Counted from the stretch's first letter, positions 1 to 7,885 are shown. The stretch: 64,000 nt of DNA from Comamonas thiooxydans (GCF_000964545.1 NZ_BBVD01000001.1:186001-250000); one strand, 5' to 3'. Program-made: numbers and translations. The notes: generated from the sequence alone by a model not told the origin.

Positions 1-516
1 TTGCAGCACCAGCCGATCCAGCACTTGCTGGCTCAGGAAGTCCGCTCGCCATATGTCGTGAGCCTCACTCCAGTCCAGTCGCCACAGCGCCTGCGACCAT
101 TGCGCATAGATTGGATCCTGGGAATAAATCTGCGGTGTCAGCGTAATGCTGCGCGGCTCGGCATCCAGCAGGCGCACCACTCGGTCGGCCCAGGCAATGT
201 CAGAGACATACAGGTGCAGAAACTGCACAGGCTCACGCACCAGCCAGCGCGATTCATGCTCGGCCGGGAGAACGCAAAAGCGCCCTGCTTCGCCTCGGGC
301 CAGTGCATCGCCCTTGAGTTGCGATCCCCGACCTCCGGCCAGATAGACAGACAGCGTGTGATGGCCTTGCTGCCGGTAGTGCACCTCATCATCGTGATTG
401 GTCCAGATTGCCAATTCCAGCGACTGACTCAAACCCGCTCTGCGCCTGATCTGGGCGCGTGACCGAGCCAGTACATGACTCAGATGCGACGGGGCGGATA
501 CAGCGCTGGCGGGCAT
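1..516 (-). CDS. AraC-type transcriptional regulator, N-terminal part (cut by window edge)
   Basis: The frame is open from an ATG at 516 down to base 1, giving the first 172 residues of a protein that continues outside the window. The visible part looks like the cupin-like sensor half of AraC-family activators: a run HHTLSVYLAGG-like sheet, a conserved FCVLPAEHESRW segment and FLHLYVSD. The helix-turn-helix half is not visible, so the family call rests on the sensor half only. It is divergent from the EamA exporter at 640, which is the usual layout for a regulator and the efflux gene it controls; that link is inference. The ATG at 516 is chosen because no nearer start fits the conserved region; an internal start is possible. 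Confidence 0.6.
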   Translation of the reverse strand, partial: MPASAVSAPSHLSHVLARSRAQIRRRAGLSQSLELAIWTNHDDEVHYRQQGHHTLSVYLAGGRGSQLKGDALARGEAGRFCVLPAEHESRWLVREPVQFLHLYVSDIAWADRVVRLLDAEPRSITLTPQIYSQDPIYAQWSQALWRLDWSEAHDIWRADFLSQQVLDRLVLQ

Positions 517-639
517 GCCTGCATTGTGGCGCCAGCTATCTGGCCGCGCTTGCTGCAGCGCCACAAAACCGCAGGAATGTGCAATGCAGAGCCAATCCAG
601 GCGCGCAAGATCTGGTTCTTCCAAGCACCAAGACTTGCC

Positions 640-1533
640 ATGCTTTTACCTCTTTATGCCCTGGTCGTGCTGATCTGGGGCTCCACCTGGATCGCTCTCA
701 AGATGCAACTGGGCAGCGTCCCCGTAGAGCTGTCCATCGCCTACCGCTTTGGTCTTGCCTCCCTGGTGCTTTTTGCCTGGCTGCTGCTGACCCGCCAGTG
801 GCGCGTCCCCCGCGGCGCAGCCATTCCACGCGTGCTGGGCCAGGGACTATGCCTGTTCAGCCTGAACTTTGTCTGCTTCATGCACGCCAGCGAGACCCTG
901 ACCAGCGGCCTGGCTGCCGTGGTGTTTTCCAGTGCCAGCATCTGGAATGCATTTCTGGCGCGAGTCATCCATGGCCGCAGGCTTGCGCCCAATGTGCTCG
1001 CAGGCAGCGCTCTGGGCCTGACGGGTCTGGTGATTCTGTTCTGGCCAGAGCTGCAGCAGGGTCAGCACGCCAGCTGGCAAGGTCTGTTGTGGGCGCTGGG
1101 TGGAACGCTGTGCTTTTCCTGCGGGAACATGCTTTCTGCATCGCTGCAGGGCCTGGGCTACAAGCCGCTGCACACCAATGCCTGGGGCATGCTGGCCGGC
1201 ACGCTGCTGCTGCTAGCGTATGCGCTGATCGCCGGTCTGCCCTGGCACTTTGACACCAGCCCGCAATATGCAGGCGCACTGCTGTATCTGGCCATTCCCG
1301 GCTCGGTGATTGCCTTTACCGCCTACCTCACACTGGTGGGTCGACTGGGCCCCGAGAAAGCCGCTTATGCCACGGTGCTGTTCCCCATAGTGGCGCTCAA
1401 TATCTCGGCCGTGGTGGAAGGCTATGAATGGACTGCTGTGGGACTGCTGGGCCTGGCCCTGGTGATGGCCGGCAATGTGCTGGTCTTCAGGCCGCCACGC
1501 TGGCTGCAGCCGAACGGTCTACAAAAAGCATAG
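640..1533 (+). CDS. EamA/DMT-family membrane exporter
   Basis: This encodes a 297-residue inner-membrane protein of the drug/metabolite transporter superfamily, predicted to export a small metabolite or amino acid. The start region reads LYALVVLIWGSTWIALK, the typical first helix of EamA proteins with the WGSTW motif. About ten hydrophobic segments follow in two halves, as expected for a duplicated five-helix unit. A longer open frame exists upstream, but it has no transporter character, so the ATG at 640 is preferred. The gene is divergent from an AraC-type regulator. Its stop codon (TAG at 1531-1533) lies inside a dispersed 82-bp repeat. The substrate cannot be deduced. Confidence 0.88.
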   Translation: MLLPLYALVVLIWGSTWIALKMQLGSVPVELSIAYRFGLASLVLFAWLLLTRQWRVPRGAAIPRVLGQGLCLFSLNFVCFMHASETLTSGLAAVVFSSASIWNAFLARVIHGRRLAPNVLAGSALGLTGLVILFWPELQQGQHASWQGLLWALGGTLCFSCGNMLSASLQGLGYKPLHTNAWGMLAGTLLLLAYALIAGLPWHFDTSPQYAGALLYLAIPGSVIAFTAYLTLVGRLGPEKAAYATVLFPIVALNISAVVEGYEWTAVGLLGLALVMAGNVLVFRPPRWLQPNGLQKA

Positions 1534-1610
1534 CATCTACCGCTCTTATGCACTTCATTTCAGATGATTTTTCGACTGAAACTCAATGAATAAATGCGAA
1601 AGCAGCTATC
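1529..1610. repeat. 82-bp inverted-repeat element, copy A
   Basis: Two 41-bp arms (1529-1569 and the complement of 1570-1610) agree at about 25 of 41 positions. Both contain ATAGC near the outer end and TTTCAG at arm positions 30-35. It lies between the convergent genes for the EamA exporter and moaE and supplies the exporter's stop codon. Copies of identical length are at 19227-19308 and 31632-31713. Confidence 0.75.
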
Positions 1611-1621
1611 AATTCATAGAA

Positions 1622-2080
1622 TTATTGCCATCGCGCCAATGCCTGCTCGTCACTGACACGCGCATCCACCCATCGTGCGCCTTGCTCGGTCTGCTCTTTC
1701 TTCCAGAACGGCGCTTCGGACTTCAGATAGTCCATGATGTATTCGCAGGCCTCGAAGGATTTGCCGCGGTGGGCGCTGGTCACCGCCACCAGCACGATCT
1801 GGTCCATGGGCTGCAGCAGGCCGATGCGGTGAATCACGCGCGCGCCATAGATCCCAAAGCGCGCCACGGCCTTGTCGATGATGGCCTCGATCGACTTCTC
1901 GGTCATGCCGGGGTAATGCTCGAGCTCCATGCTGGAGACGGCATCGCCCTCGTTGCGATCGCGCACCGTGCCGACAAAGCTGCAGACCGCGCCCACGCGT
2001 GCATCGCCGGCGCGCAGGGCGGCAATCTCGGCCGAGAGGTCAAAGTCCTGGGTCTGAATGGATACACGTGCTTCAGTCAT
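1622..2080 (-). CDS. moaE: Molybdopterin synthase catalytic subunit MoaE
   Basis: MoaE (152 residues) is the large subunit of molybdopterin synthase. It converts precursor Z (cPMP) to molybdopterin using sulfur carried on the MoaD C-terminus. Diagnostic segments are VGTVRDRNEG, LEHYPGM, the HRIG turn, SAHRGKSFEAC and the lysine-rich APFWKKE active-site segment near the C-terminus. The start MTEARVS at 2080 is chosen over an in-frame ATG at 2143 because family members begin there and a promoter-like sequence sits just upstream. It is unusually placed: its partner moaD is about 5.8 kb away at 7886, behind its own terminator, so the two subunits cannot share a simple operon here. Confidence 0.95.
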   Translation of the reverse strand: MTEARVSIQTQDFDLSAEIAALRAGDARVGAVCSFVGTVRDRNEGDAVSSMELEHYPGMTEKSIEAIIDKAVARFGIYGARVIHRIGLLQPMDQIVLVAVTSAHRGKSFEACEYIMDYLKSEAPFWKKEQTEQGARWVDARVSDEQALARWQ

Positions 2081-2115
2081 GCCTGCATTGTCGCAGGCCA
2101 GCATGGGCATGTCTG
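2081..2115 (-). promoter_or_regulatory. Candidate moaE promoter placed for a leaderless mRNA
   Basis: Reading the minus strand, CAGACA (2115-2110) and TGCGACAAT (2095-2087) are separated by 17 nt and resemble a -35 and an extended -10. The -10 hexamer is followed by exactly six bases (GCAGGC) and then the moaE ATG, so transcription could begin at or beside the start codon. The segment 2081-2098 is also an inverted repeat (GCCTGC/GCAGGC). Prediction by eye only. Confidence 0.35.
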
Positions 2116-2133
2116 CCGCATTAGCATTGGGCC

Positions 2134-2388
2134 ATGGCCACACAAACCATCAATCTGCCGGAGTACACGCTGTACCCCTCTCCGCGCAATGAGCACCGGA
2201 TGATTTTCGAGTTCCAGCTCTTTGTGCCCTATCCCTATGAGCTGATCCACCTGCCCGACTACAACTTCAAAGGCAAGGCCACGCTGTTTGCCGCCCACCG
2301 CAAGCGCGACAACAAATCGGGCCAGCTCATTACCTGCGAGCTGGCCGTGGACATCGAGCGCTTCGAGCGCCTGTTCGAACCAAGCTAA
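2134..2388 (+). CDS. Small conserved-looking protein of unknown function
   Basis: This is an 84-residue soluble protein without signal peptide or membrane helix. The sequence is rich in aromatic residues (LFVPYPYELIHLPDYNFKG) and ends in a charged segment with ELAVDIERFERLF. I do not recognise the family. It is divergent from moaE, with about 50 nt between start codons, and is followed three bases later by the start of another small gene, so the two are probably co-transcribed and perhaps translationally coupled. Codon use is like that of its neighbours. Confidence 0.6.
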   Translation: MATQTINLPEYTLYPSPRNEHRMIFEFQLFVPYPYELIHLPDYNFKGKATLFAAHRKRDNKSGQLITCELAVDIERFERLFEPS

Positions 2389-2391
2389 GCC

Positions 2392-2718
2392 ATGGACGAC
2401 ACCAGCCAGATTCAGCCGCCGACCAGCTTTGCCGAGCTGTTTCGCACGCGCAGCGGCAAGCTGTCCGTCCCGATTGCCGAGGTCGTCGCACGCTATGAGC
2501 TATGCGAAGACCTGGCAAGCCATCTGACCGAGCAGGCACAGACGCTCTATCACTCGGGCAACTCCTCCGAAGAACAGGTGCTGCTGGGCATGCACGCGGG
2601 CCTGGCCGCGGAGGGCTCGGTCGTCACGGCGCCTGAGGCGGGCTGGATCGTGCAGCGCCTGGCCGAGCTGCTGGAATGGCGTACACCGCAGTTCCCCACT
2701 CCAGCAGACCCGGCCTGA
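2392..2718 (+). CDS. Small protein of unknown function
   Basis: This 108-residue acidic protein is probably helical (VARYELCEDLASHLTEQAQTLYH, then GLAAEGSVVTAPEAGWIVQRLAELLEW when read across the middle). No signal peptide or membrane helix is visible and no enzyme motif is recognised. Its start codon follows the stop of the 84-residue gene by three bases (TAAGCCATG), so the pair is likely one transcription unit. Only the reading frame, good codon use and tight spacing support it; function is unknown. Confidence 0.6.
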   Translation: MDDTSQIQPPTSFAELFRTRSGKLSVPIAEVVARYELCEDLASHLTEQAQTLYHSGNSSEEQVLLGMHAGLAAEGSVVTAPEAGWIVQRLAELLEWRTPQFPTPADPA

Positions 2719-2802
2719 AAACCCGGGCACAACGGATCTTCAGCGCTTTCAGACAGGCATTTTTCGCTCCAGTTTCAGGAGTTTCCTCCACGTCGAAGCA
2801 GA

Positions 2803-3390
2803 TTAGAAGGCTCCGACAGGCGCATGCAGACGCTGCCAAGCCAAGGCCCGCCAGTCAGGCGTGCCATAGGCAGCGACCAGATCTCGCCCTATGGCAGCCC
2901 AGGCCGGATCTGCCGGGTTCAAGCCCAAAGCCTCGATGAACGGCGCTTGCACGATGAAGCACTGGCGCCGATAAGGCAGCAAAAAGCCATCCGCCTGCTG
3001 TGCGAGCACATTGCGCGCCTGTGCGTACTCGCTGAACCAGATGTGCAGAAGAATGCCGCTACGCGGCACATGCCAGAAGCTGCCCATGTCATCTCCCGGT
3101 GCCGCCAGCGCCCCCAGCACCCGACGCGCCTGCTCCCAGCCGGCAAAGCCGACCTCGCGCGCCGCCTGATGCAAATGGTCGCGCAATGTGGCCGAGCCCG
3201 CAGCACCCTCGCGCCGCGCACGGTTCAGGCGCACGCGGGCGCGCACCTTGAGTTCGTCGACCGGGGCCTGCGGCGAAACGAATCCGCAAACAGAACCGGC
3301 CCCCATGGCCGGACTCGACGGATCAATGGCTGCAGTACCACCGAGCAGCGCTTGGCCTGAGCACACGACATTCACGGTTTCACTGCTCAT
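2803..3390 (-). CDS. Conserved-looking protein of unknown function, coupled to a GIY-YIG-like gene
   Basis: This encodes a 195-residue protein that I cannot assign. Its middle part has LRDHLHQAAREVGFAGWEQ, a short helical segment like those found at the N-terminus of some small regulatory or glyoxalase-associated proteins. The C-terminal half is rich in Trp and aromatic residues (GSFWHVP, LLHIWFSEY, FLLPYRRQCFIVQ). The ATG at 3390 overlaps the TGA of the upstream GIY-YIG-like gene (ATGA), indicating translational coupling and a shared role; an in-frame start at 3420 lies inside the upstream gene. No signal peptide is present. Function unknown. Confidence 0.6.
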   Translation of the reverse strand: MSSETVNVVCSGQALLGGTAAIDPSSPAMGAGSVCGFVSPQAPVDELKVRARVRLNRARREGAAGSATLRDHLHQAAREVGFAGWEQARRVLGALAAPGDDMGSFWHVPRSGILLHIWFSEYAQARNVLAQQADGFLLPYRRQCFIVQAPFIEALGLNPADPAWAAIGRDLVAAYGTPDWRALAWQRLHAPVGAF

Positions 3391-3737
3391 GGCTGTACCC
3401 CTTGCAGCGCTTGCTGCCACAGGGAAAGCAGGGCCTGAAGTTCGGCGTCATAGTCGAACAAGGGGTCGTCGCGCTCCTTGACTCGGTCCAGTACTTCAAA
3501 ACGAAATGCCCGTGCGCCATGGCAAGCCCAGGCCTGGGCCAGTGCCGCATCGCGCCGGGAGCCATTGCTCAGCTCGAACCGCAGGCGGTTGAGCGTTGCG
3601 TCCACATTGCGGCTGGCACCCAGGCGCAACAAGCCAGCGGCATCGCAGCGCACCGCGTAGATGCCCATGGCGGGAAAAGCCTGTTTGTAGTCCCGCGTCA
3701 GCGCGCGCCGCGCCTGGGTGTGGAGAGATGAAGTCAT
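3387..3737 (-). CDS. GIY-YIG-like domain protein (degenerate)
   Basis: This 116-residue protein resembles a stand-alone GIY-YIG domain. It has PAMGIYAVRC for the first strand, RLGASRNVDATLNR in place of the YIG strand and following helix, then RFELSNGSRRDAALAQAW and FRFEVLDRV. That matches the fold of small GIY-YIG proteins related to the UvrC N-terminus. The YIG tyrosine and isoleucine are replaced (RLG), so nuclease activity is doubtful. It is the first gene of a two-gene minus-strand unit whose members overlap by ATGA. Known members include nucleases and inactive relatives; which applies here cannot be settled from sequence. Confidence 0.6.
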   Translation of the reverse strand: MTSSLHTQARRALTRDYKQAFPAMGIYAVRCDAAGLLRLGASRNVDATLNRLRFELSNGSRRDAALAQAWACHGARAFRFEVLDRVKERDDPLFDYDAELQALLSLWQQALQGVQP

Positions 3738-3908
3738 GACAGTGCTCCAGGTTGCATCGGAGCCTCCCGCGCTGGGCCCCTAGAACAACCATGGTCTGAC
3801 AGAACATCGAAATCGAGCGTGAACACGCTGTCGAAAGCAAGGGTGAGAGCCTCTTGTGCGGGCAGGCGTCCCTTGGCACCTGTGAGCCGCGATTCTAGGG
3901 CAAGAGCC

Positions 3909-4481
3909 TCAGACCTGTTCAGGCACCAGTTGTTCGACCAGCTTGCGTCCGAACGCCACATCGGGCTGCAGACCATAAAGAATGCGATAGACGATGGGTG
4001 CCACCAACTGGTCCAGCATGGCTTCCACATCGGGCGCCTCTTCGCCACGCGCACGGGCCCGGCCCAGCACGATGCCAAGCTGGTCGCGAATGATGTCCAC
4101 GCAGGCGCAGGTCACCTGGTCTTCCTGGGTTGCCACCAAGGTATCGCGCAGCAAGGTTCGTCCCAGGGGAGAGCCCATTTCCTCGATGTATTGCTCGGTC
4201 CAGGCCTGCAGATCGCCATGCAGGCTGCCCGTGTCCGCAGGCTCGGCAATGGGACGGATGCGCTCCAGCGCCACATCGGCCAGCAACTGCGGCAGATCGC
4301 CCCAGCGGCGGTACAGCGTGGAAGGCGTCACGCCGGCTTCGGTGGCGATCAGGGGAAAGGTCAGCTCCTCGCGCGGCATGTGCTCCAGCAGTTTCCTCAC
4401 CGCCTGATGCACGCTGGCCTGTACACGGGAGCTGCGCCCGCCCGGCCGGGATTGGACTGGGTCTTTTGCAATCATGGTCAT
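3909..4481 (-). CDS. TetR-family repressor
   Basis: This is a 190-residue TetR-type regulator. The N-terminal helix-turn-helix includes LTFPLIATEAGVTPSTLYRRW, the classic recognition segment, after a short basic tail. The C-terminal ligand half reads PLGRTLLRDTLVATQEDQ and ends VAFGRKLVEQLVPEQ, like the TetR_C_11 type. It is divergent from an MFS exporter that starts at 4571. TetR proteins in this layout usually repress both genes until the exporter's substrate binds; that is inference. The start may be the second Met (4475). Two inverted repeats in the gap are candidate operators. Confidence 0.88.
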   Translation of the reverse strand: MTMIAKDPVQSRPGGRSSRVQASVHQAVRKLLEHMPREELTFPLIATEAGVTPSTLYRRWGDLPQLLADVALERIRPIAEPADTGSLHGDLQAWTEQYIEEMGSPLGRTLLRDTLVATQEDQVTCACVDIIRDQLGIVLGRARARGEEAPDVEAMLDQLVAPIVYRILYGLQPDVAFGRKLVEQLVPEQV

Positions 4482-4495
4482 TAAAGCTAAATATT

Positions 4496-4518
4496 TGCGT
4501 TAACAGCAAACTAACGCA
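4496..4518. promoter_or_regulatory. Candidate TetR operator 1
   Basis: A perfect inverted repeat, TGCGTTA (4496-4502) and TAACGCA (4512-4518) with a 9-nt spacer, lies in the 89-nt gap between the divergent tetR and MFS genes. Its size and place fit a TetR-dimer site. Confidence 0.45.
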
Positions 4519-4530
4519 GAATACGCAAAC

Positions 4531-4543
4531 GCAAAAAATTTGC
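4531..4543. promoter_or_regulatory. Candidate operator 2 in the tetR-MFS gap
   Basis: A short inverted repeat, GCAAA (4531-4535) and TTTGC (4539-4543) with a 3-nt spacer, sits close to the MFS start. It could be a second half of the control region or part of the exporter promoter. Confidence 0.25.
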
Positions 4544-4570
4544 TTTTATGGTAGCGGAGCCTGCTTTTCC

Positions 4571-5764
4571 ATGCCCACATCCTCTGTATCCCTGACTGCG
4601 GTGTCCAGCACTCGCAATATGGCTGCTGTCGCCCTGACCCTGGCCAGCTTTCTGGCGGCATCCAGCGCTCCCACGCCCTTGTATAGGCTCTACCAGCAGG
4701 CCTGGGGCTTTTCCTCGGGCATGCTGACCCTGATCTTCGCGGTCTATGCCTTCAGTCTGCTCGTCGCCCTGCTCACCATGGGCGCACTGTCCGATTACCT
4801 GGGCCGGCGCCCCGTCATTCTTGCCGCCCTGGGACTGGAGGCGGTCTCCATGCTGATGTTCGCCCATGCACAGGATGCGCAGGCTCTGCTCTGGTCGCGT
4901 GTGGTGCAGGGCTTTGCCACCGGTATGGCGAGTGCAGCCCTGGGCGCGGCCCTGCTCGATCTGGACCGTGAACGCGGTGCGCTGATCAATACGCTGTCCC
5001 CCATGCTGGGTATGGCAGCCGGCGTGTTCGGCGCCAACCAACTGGCCAGCCACGGTCATGACGGGCTGCACCAGGTCTACTGGTGGCTGCTGCTGGTATT
5101 TGCGGCATCGGCCTGGGCCATTGCCGTGATGCCTGAAACCGTCAGCCGCCGCAGCGGGGCTGTGGCCTCCATGCGCCCTCGCATCCGCCTTCCCGCGCAT
5201 ATCCGCCCTGCATTCCTGCGCATGGCACCGCTGGACATCGCTGCCTGGGCGCTGGCGGGCTTTTATCTGTCGCTAGGCCCCACCTTGCTGCGCGTGATCA
5301 CCGGCTCCACCCTGATGGCAGGCCTGGCCGTGTGCATCAACACCCTGAGCGCCGCAGCGGCCATCTGGCTGCTTCGCCACTGGACGGCCCAGCGCATGCT
5401 GCGCTTCGGTGGTTCGGTTCTGCCGCTGGGCATCGTGATTCTTCTGCTGGGCGTGGCCAGCCACAGCCTGACACTGATGGTGGCAGCCTCCATCATTGCC
5501 GGTGCGGGCTTTGGCGTGGGCTTTCAAGGGGCGCTGCGCAGCGTGCTGCCGCTGGCCGAGCCGCATGAACGCGGCGGCCTGCTGTCCACCATCTATGTGC
5601 TGAGCTATCTGGCCTTCAGCCTGCCTGCCATCGCCGCAGGCCTGCTGACCCAGAGCCTGGGGCTGGTGCCCACCACCTATGGCTATGGTCTGATGCTGAT
5701 TGTGCTTGGCTTGCTGGCACTGGCTGCCACAAGGCAGAAAGCGGTCGCACGGCATGGCGCATAA
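4571..5764 (+). CDS. MFS-family multidrug-type exporter
   Basis: This 397-residue inner-membrane protein of the major facilitator superfamily has about twelve hydrophobic helices. The loop after helix 2 is MGALSDYLGRRPVI, the GxLaDrxGrr signature of MFS drug antiporters, and a related motif appears in the second half. The start MPTSSVSL at 4571 is used; the frame stays open much further upstream, but that part is antisense to tetR and is not protein-like. It is divergent from tetR, whose product probably controls it. Transcription ends at a strong terminator at 5822. The substrate is unknown. Confidence 0.88.
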   Translation: MPTSSVSLTAVSSTRNMAAVALTLASFLAASSAPTPLYRLYQQAWGFSSGMLTLIFAVYAFSLLVALLTMGALSDYLGRRPVILAALGLEAVSMLMFAHAQDAQALLWSRVVQGFATGMASAALGAALLDLDRERGALINTLSPMLGMAAGVFGANQLASHGHDGLHQVYWWLLLVFAASAWAIAVMPETVSRRSGAVASMRPRIRLPAHIRPAFLRMAPLDIAAWALAGFYLSLGPTLLRVITGSTLMAGLAVCINTLSAAAAIWLLRHWTAQRMLRFGGSVLPLGIVILLLGVASHSLTLMVAASIIAGAGFGVGFQGALRSVLPLAEPHERGGLLSTIYVLSYLAFSLPAIAAGLLTQSLGLVPTTYGYGLMLIVLGLLALAATRQKAVARHGA

Positions 5765-5821
5765 ACTGTGCGTTGCGGTCTTGCTCTACATTGCCTGACT
5801 CATTCGTCCCCGACCTCCATC

Positions 5822-5857
5822 AAAAAAGCCGTGCTGCAAACGCAGCACGGCTTTTTT
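5822..5857. terminator. Bidirectional rho-independent terminator
   Basis: A 16-bp stem, AAAAAAGCCGTGCTGC (5822-5837) with its complement (5842-5857) and an AAAC loop, has A and T runs on both sides. It can end both the MFS gene and the convergent atoE/resolvase-fragment transcript. Confidence 0.9.
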
Positions 5858-5873
5858 GATCGGCATGACGGCC

Positions 5874-6227
5874 TCAGGCCTGGATCGACTCGGCAGCCTT
5901 CCAGTCTGCGTAGCGGTTCAGAATGCGCTGCACTTGCCCATGGGTCCACTCACCGCCCTTGGCGGCCGCAATGCCCCGCGCATTGAGTTCGGCCGCCATG
6001 GCGCGGTGGGTCAGACCTTGTTGCAGCAATTCGGCGAACAGTGCTTCGTGCTGCCTGGCAAAGGCATCGGCTGCCGATTTACGTTTTTCCACCGTGGCGC
6101 GGATATTGGTCGCACCGGCCGTGCCCAGCTTGACTCCGCGCTCACGCGCTTGGGCCAACGCCTTGCGGGTACGGGCGCTGATCTCTGGGTTCACTTCGGT
6201 AGATGGCAAATCGGCGGTTTCGGTCAT
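5874..6227 (-). CDS. C-terminal remnant of a serine recombinase/resolvase
   Basis: This 117-residue protein resembles only the DNA-binding tail of resolvase-type serine recombinases: ARTRKALAQARERGVKLG, then a helical stretch, GLTHRAMAAELNARGIAAAKGGEWTHG read across the turn, and QVQRILNRY. The catalytic N-terminal domain with the nucleophilic Ser is absent and no such domain is found upstream, because the fatty-acid transporter gene ends there. Its ATG overlaps the transporter TGA (ATGA), so it is still expected to be translated. It could be a decayed recombinase or a small DNA-binding protein derived from one. Fixed by a terminator 16 nt downstream. Confidence 0.6.
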   Translation of the reverse strand: MTETADLPSTEVNPEISARTRKALAQARERGVKLGTAGATNIRATVEKRKSAADAFARQHEALFAELLQQGLTHRAMAAELNARGIAAAKGGEWTHGQVQRILNRYADWKAAESIQA

Positions 6228-7651
6228 GGCATTACAGGGGGGATATAGCTCAGGGTCTGACCCAGGAACCATAACAGGAACAGCACCACGGGCGCATGAA
6301 CCAGCAACTGCACAAAGTTGAAGCCGATCAGATCACGCGCCTTGAGGCCCAGCACGCCCAAGAGCGGCAGCATGTAGAAGGGGTTGATCAGATTAGGTAG
6401 AGCCTCAGCAGCGTTGTAGATCTGCACGGCCCAGCCCAGGTGGTACTGCAGATCATTGGCCACTTGCATCACATAAGGTGCTTCCACAATCCACTTGCCA
6501 CCGCCAGAAGGCAGGAAGAAGCCCAGCACGGCCGAGTAGGTGCCCATCAGCAGTGCATAGGTGTCATGCGTGGCAAAGCTGGTGAAGAAGGTGGAGATAT
6601 GGTGGGCAATGCTGGCACCGCCGTCACCCTTGACGTCCGTCATGATGGCCGCAATCGCACCATACAGAGGGAACTGGATCAGCACGCCGGTCGTAGTGGG
6701 CACGGCACGTGCCACGGCATCGAGAAAGCTGCGGGGGCGCCAGTGCAACAGCGCACCGGCCATGAGAAACAGCAGGTTGTAGGTGTTCAGCCCAGAGATT
6801 GCCTGAATGAAAGGCTTGCTCGAGAACTCCTCCACCATCCAGCCCACGGTCAGCGCCACCAGCAAGATGATGAGGATGGGGCTGTATTCAAGCCATTCGC
6901 CGGGGCGGCTGGGCTTTTTGACTTCCTGCACGACTTCTGTGCCCAGGTCGACCTGGCATTGGGCCGCATCACGCGCGGTCTTCTCACCGGGTGCCGTCAT
7001 GTAAGCCACGACGATGGAGATCACCATCAGCACGCCCAGCATTACGCCGGACTGCCACAGAAAGATCGTCTGCGTGAACGGAATCACGCCGGTAATGGCC
7101 AGAATGCCGGGAGGCAGGCTTGCAGGGTTGGCCTGCAGCTGCGCCGCCGAAGACGAAATGCCCAGCGCCCACACGGCACCCAGACCCAGATAGACGGCGG
7201 CACCGGCGGCACGGTAGTCCATCTTGATGTCGGTGCGGCGTGCCAGTTCCTTGACCAGCAGACCGCCGAACACCAGGCTCAGCCCCCAGTTCAGCAGCGA
7301 GGCGCTCAGCGCCACAAACGCCACCCAGGCCACGGCGCCACGGCCGGTCTTGGGCACACGGGCCAGCGCCTTGATGAGTGCAGATGCGGGCTTGGAGCTG
7401 GCCACCACATAACCGCCAATCACCACAAAAGCCATTTGCATGGTGAAGGGGATCAGACTCCAGAAGCCCTTGCCGAAGGCCTTGCTGGTTTCCTGCACCG
7501 GCGCACCAATGGCAAACGCTGCCAGCACCACGATGAAGATGCCGACCACGGCAAACACCCAGGAATCCGGGAACCACTTCTCCGCCCAGCTGGCGCAGCG
7601 CATGGCAAAGCGCGCAGAGCGGGTCTCCTCCATATTGACGTGAGTTGTCAT
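6224..7651 (-). CDS. atoE: Short-chain fatty acid transporter, AtoE type
   Basis: This 475-residue membrane protein of the AtoE/TIGR00366 family is predicted to take up short-chain fatty acids such as butyrate or acetoacetate. It has about twelve hydrophobic segments. Recognisable parts are the N-terminal AEKWFPDSWVFAVVG, the SKAFGKGFWSLIPFTMQM segment, and the C-terminal FFLPSGGGKWIVEAPY and QIYNAAEALPNLINPFYMLP. No ato catabolic genes (CoA-transferase, thiolase) are nearby, so it is a lone transporter here. The minus-strand unit continues into the resolvase remnant through an ATGA overlap. The symbol is by family likeness, not proven function. Confidence 0.85.
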   Translation of the reverse strand: MTTHVNMEETRSARFAMRCASWAEKWFPDSWVFAVVGIFIVVLAAFAIGAPVQETSKAFGKGFWSLIPFTMQMAFVVIGGYVVASSKPASALIKALARVPKTGRGAVAWVAFVALSASLLNWGLSLVFGGLLVKELARRTDIKMDYRAAGAAVYLGLGAVWALGISSSAAQLQANPASLPPGILAITGVIPFTQTIFLWQSGVMLGVLMVISIVVAYMTAPGEKTARDAAQCQVDLGTEVVQEVKKPSRPGEWLEYSPILIILLVALTVGWMVEEFSSKPFIQAISGLNTYNLLFLMAGALLHWRPRSFLDAVARAVPTTTGVLIQFPLYGAIAAIMTDVKGDGGASIAHHISTFFTSFATHDTYALLMGTYSAVLGFFLPSGGGKWIVEAPYVMQVANDLQYHLGWAVQIYNAAEALPNLINPFYMLPLLGVLGLKARDLIGFNFVQLLVHAPVVLFLLWFLGQTLSYIPPVMP

Positions 7652-7790
7652 GAGTAAGTGCTTTCTGTCTTTCTTGTAGAAAGCGCGGATTCTCCAAAAT
7701 GAATCTCGTCAGATTCACGAAAATACGCCCAAGAAAACCCTAGTAAGCAATCTCACGTTCAAGGCCGGCACCTGGAAACCGACAGACAGC

Positions 7791-7824
7791 AAAAAGGCCT
7801 GTGCAAGCGGTTTGCACAGGCCTT
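7791..7824 (-). terminator. Terminator downstream of moaD
   Basis: A 13-bp stem (7794-7806 with 7812-7824) is followed on the minus strand by five T. It ends the thrC-mobB-moeA-moaD transcript and shows that moaE, further along, is not part of it. Confidence 0.8.
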
Positions 7825-7885
7825 CTGTGGACTTCAGGCTTCTTCAGAAACCGTTTGTAGAGGCTCACAAGCGCTCAGAGACTCA

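Noticed and set aside
1..462. Plus-strand open frame at the left edge
   Set aside because: It is antisense to the AraC-type gene, whose translation reads as a real protein with conserved segments; the plus frame has no family likeness.
4130..4570. Long N-terminal extension of the MFS exporter frame
   Set aside because: This part is antisense to tetR and rich in Arg, Pro and Cys with no transporter character. The start at 4571 fits.
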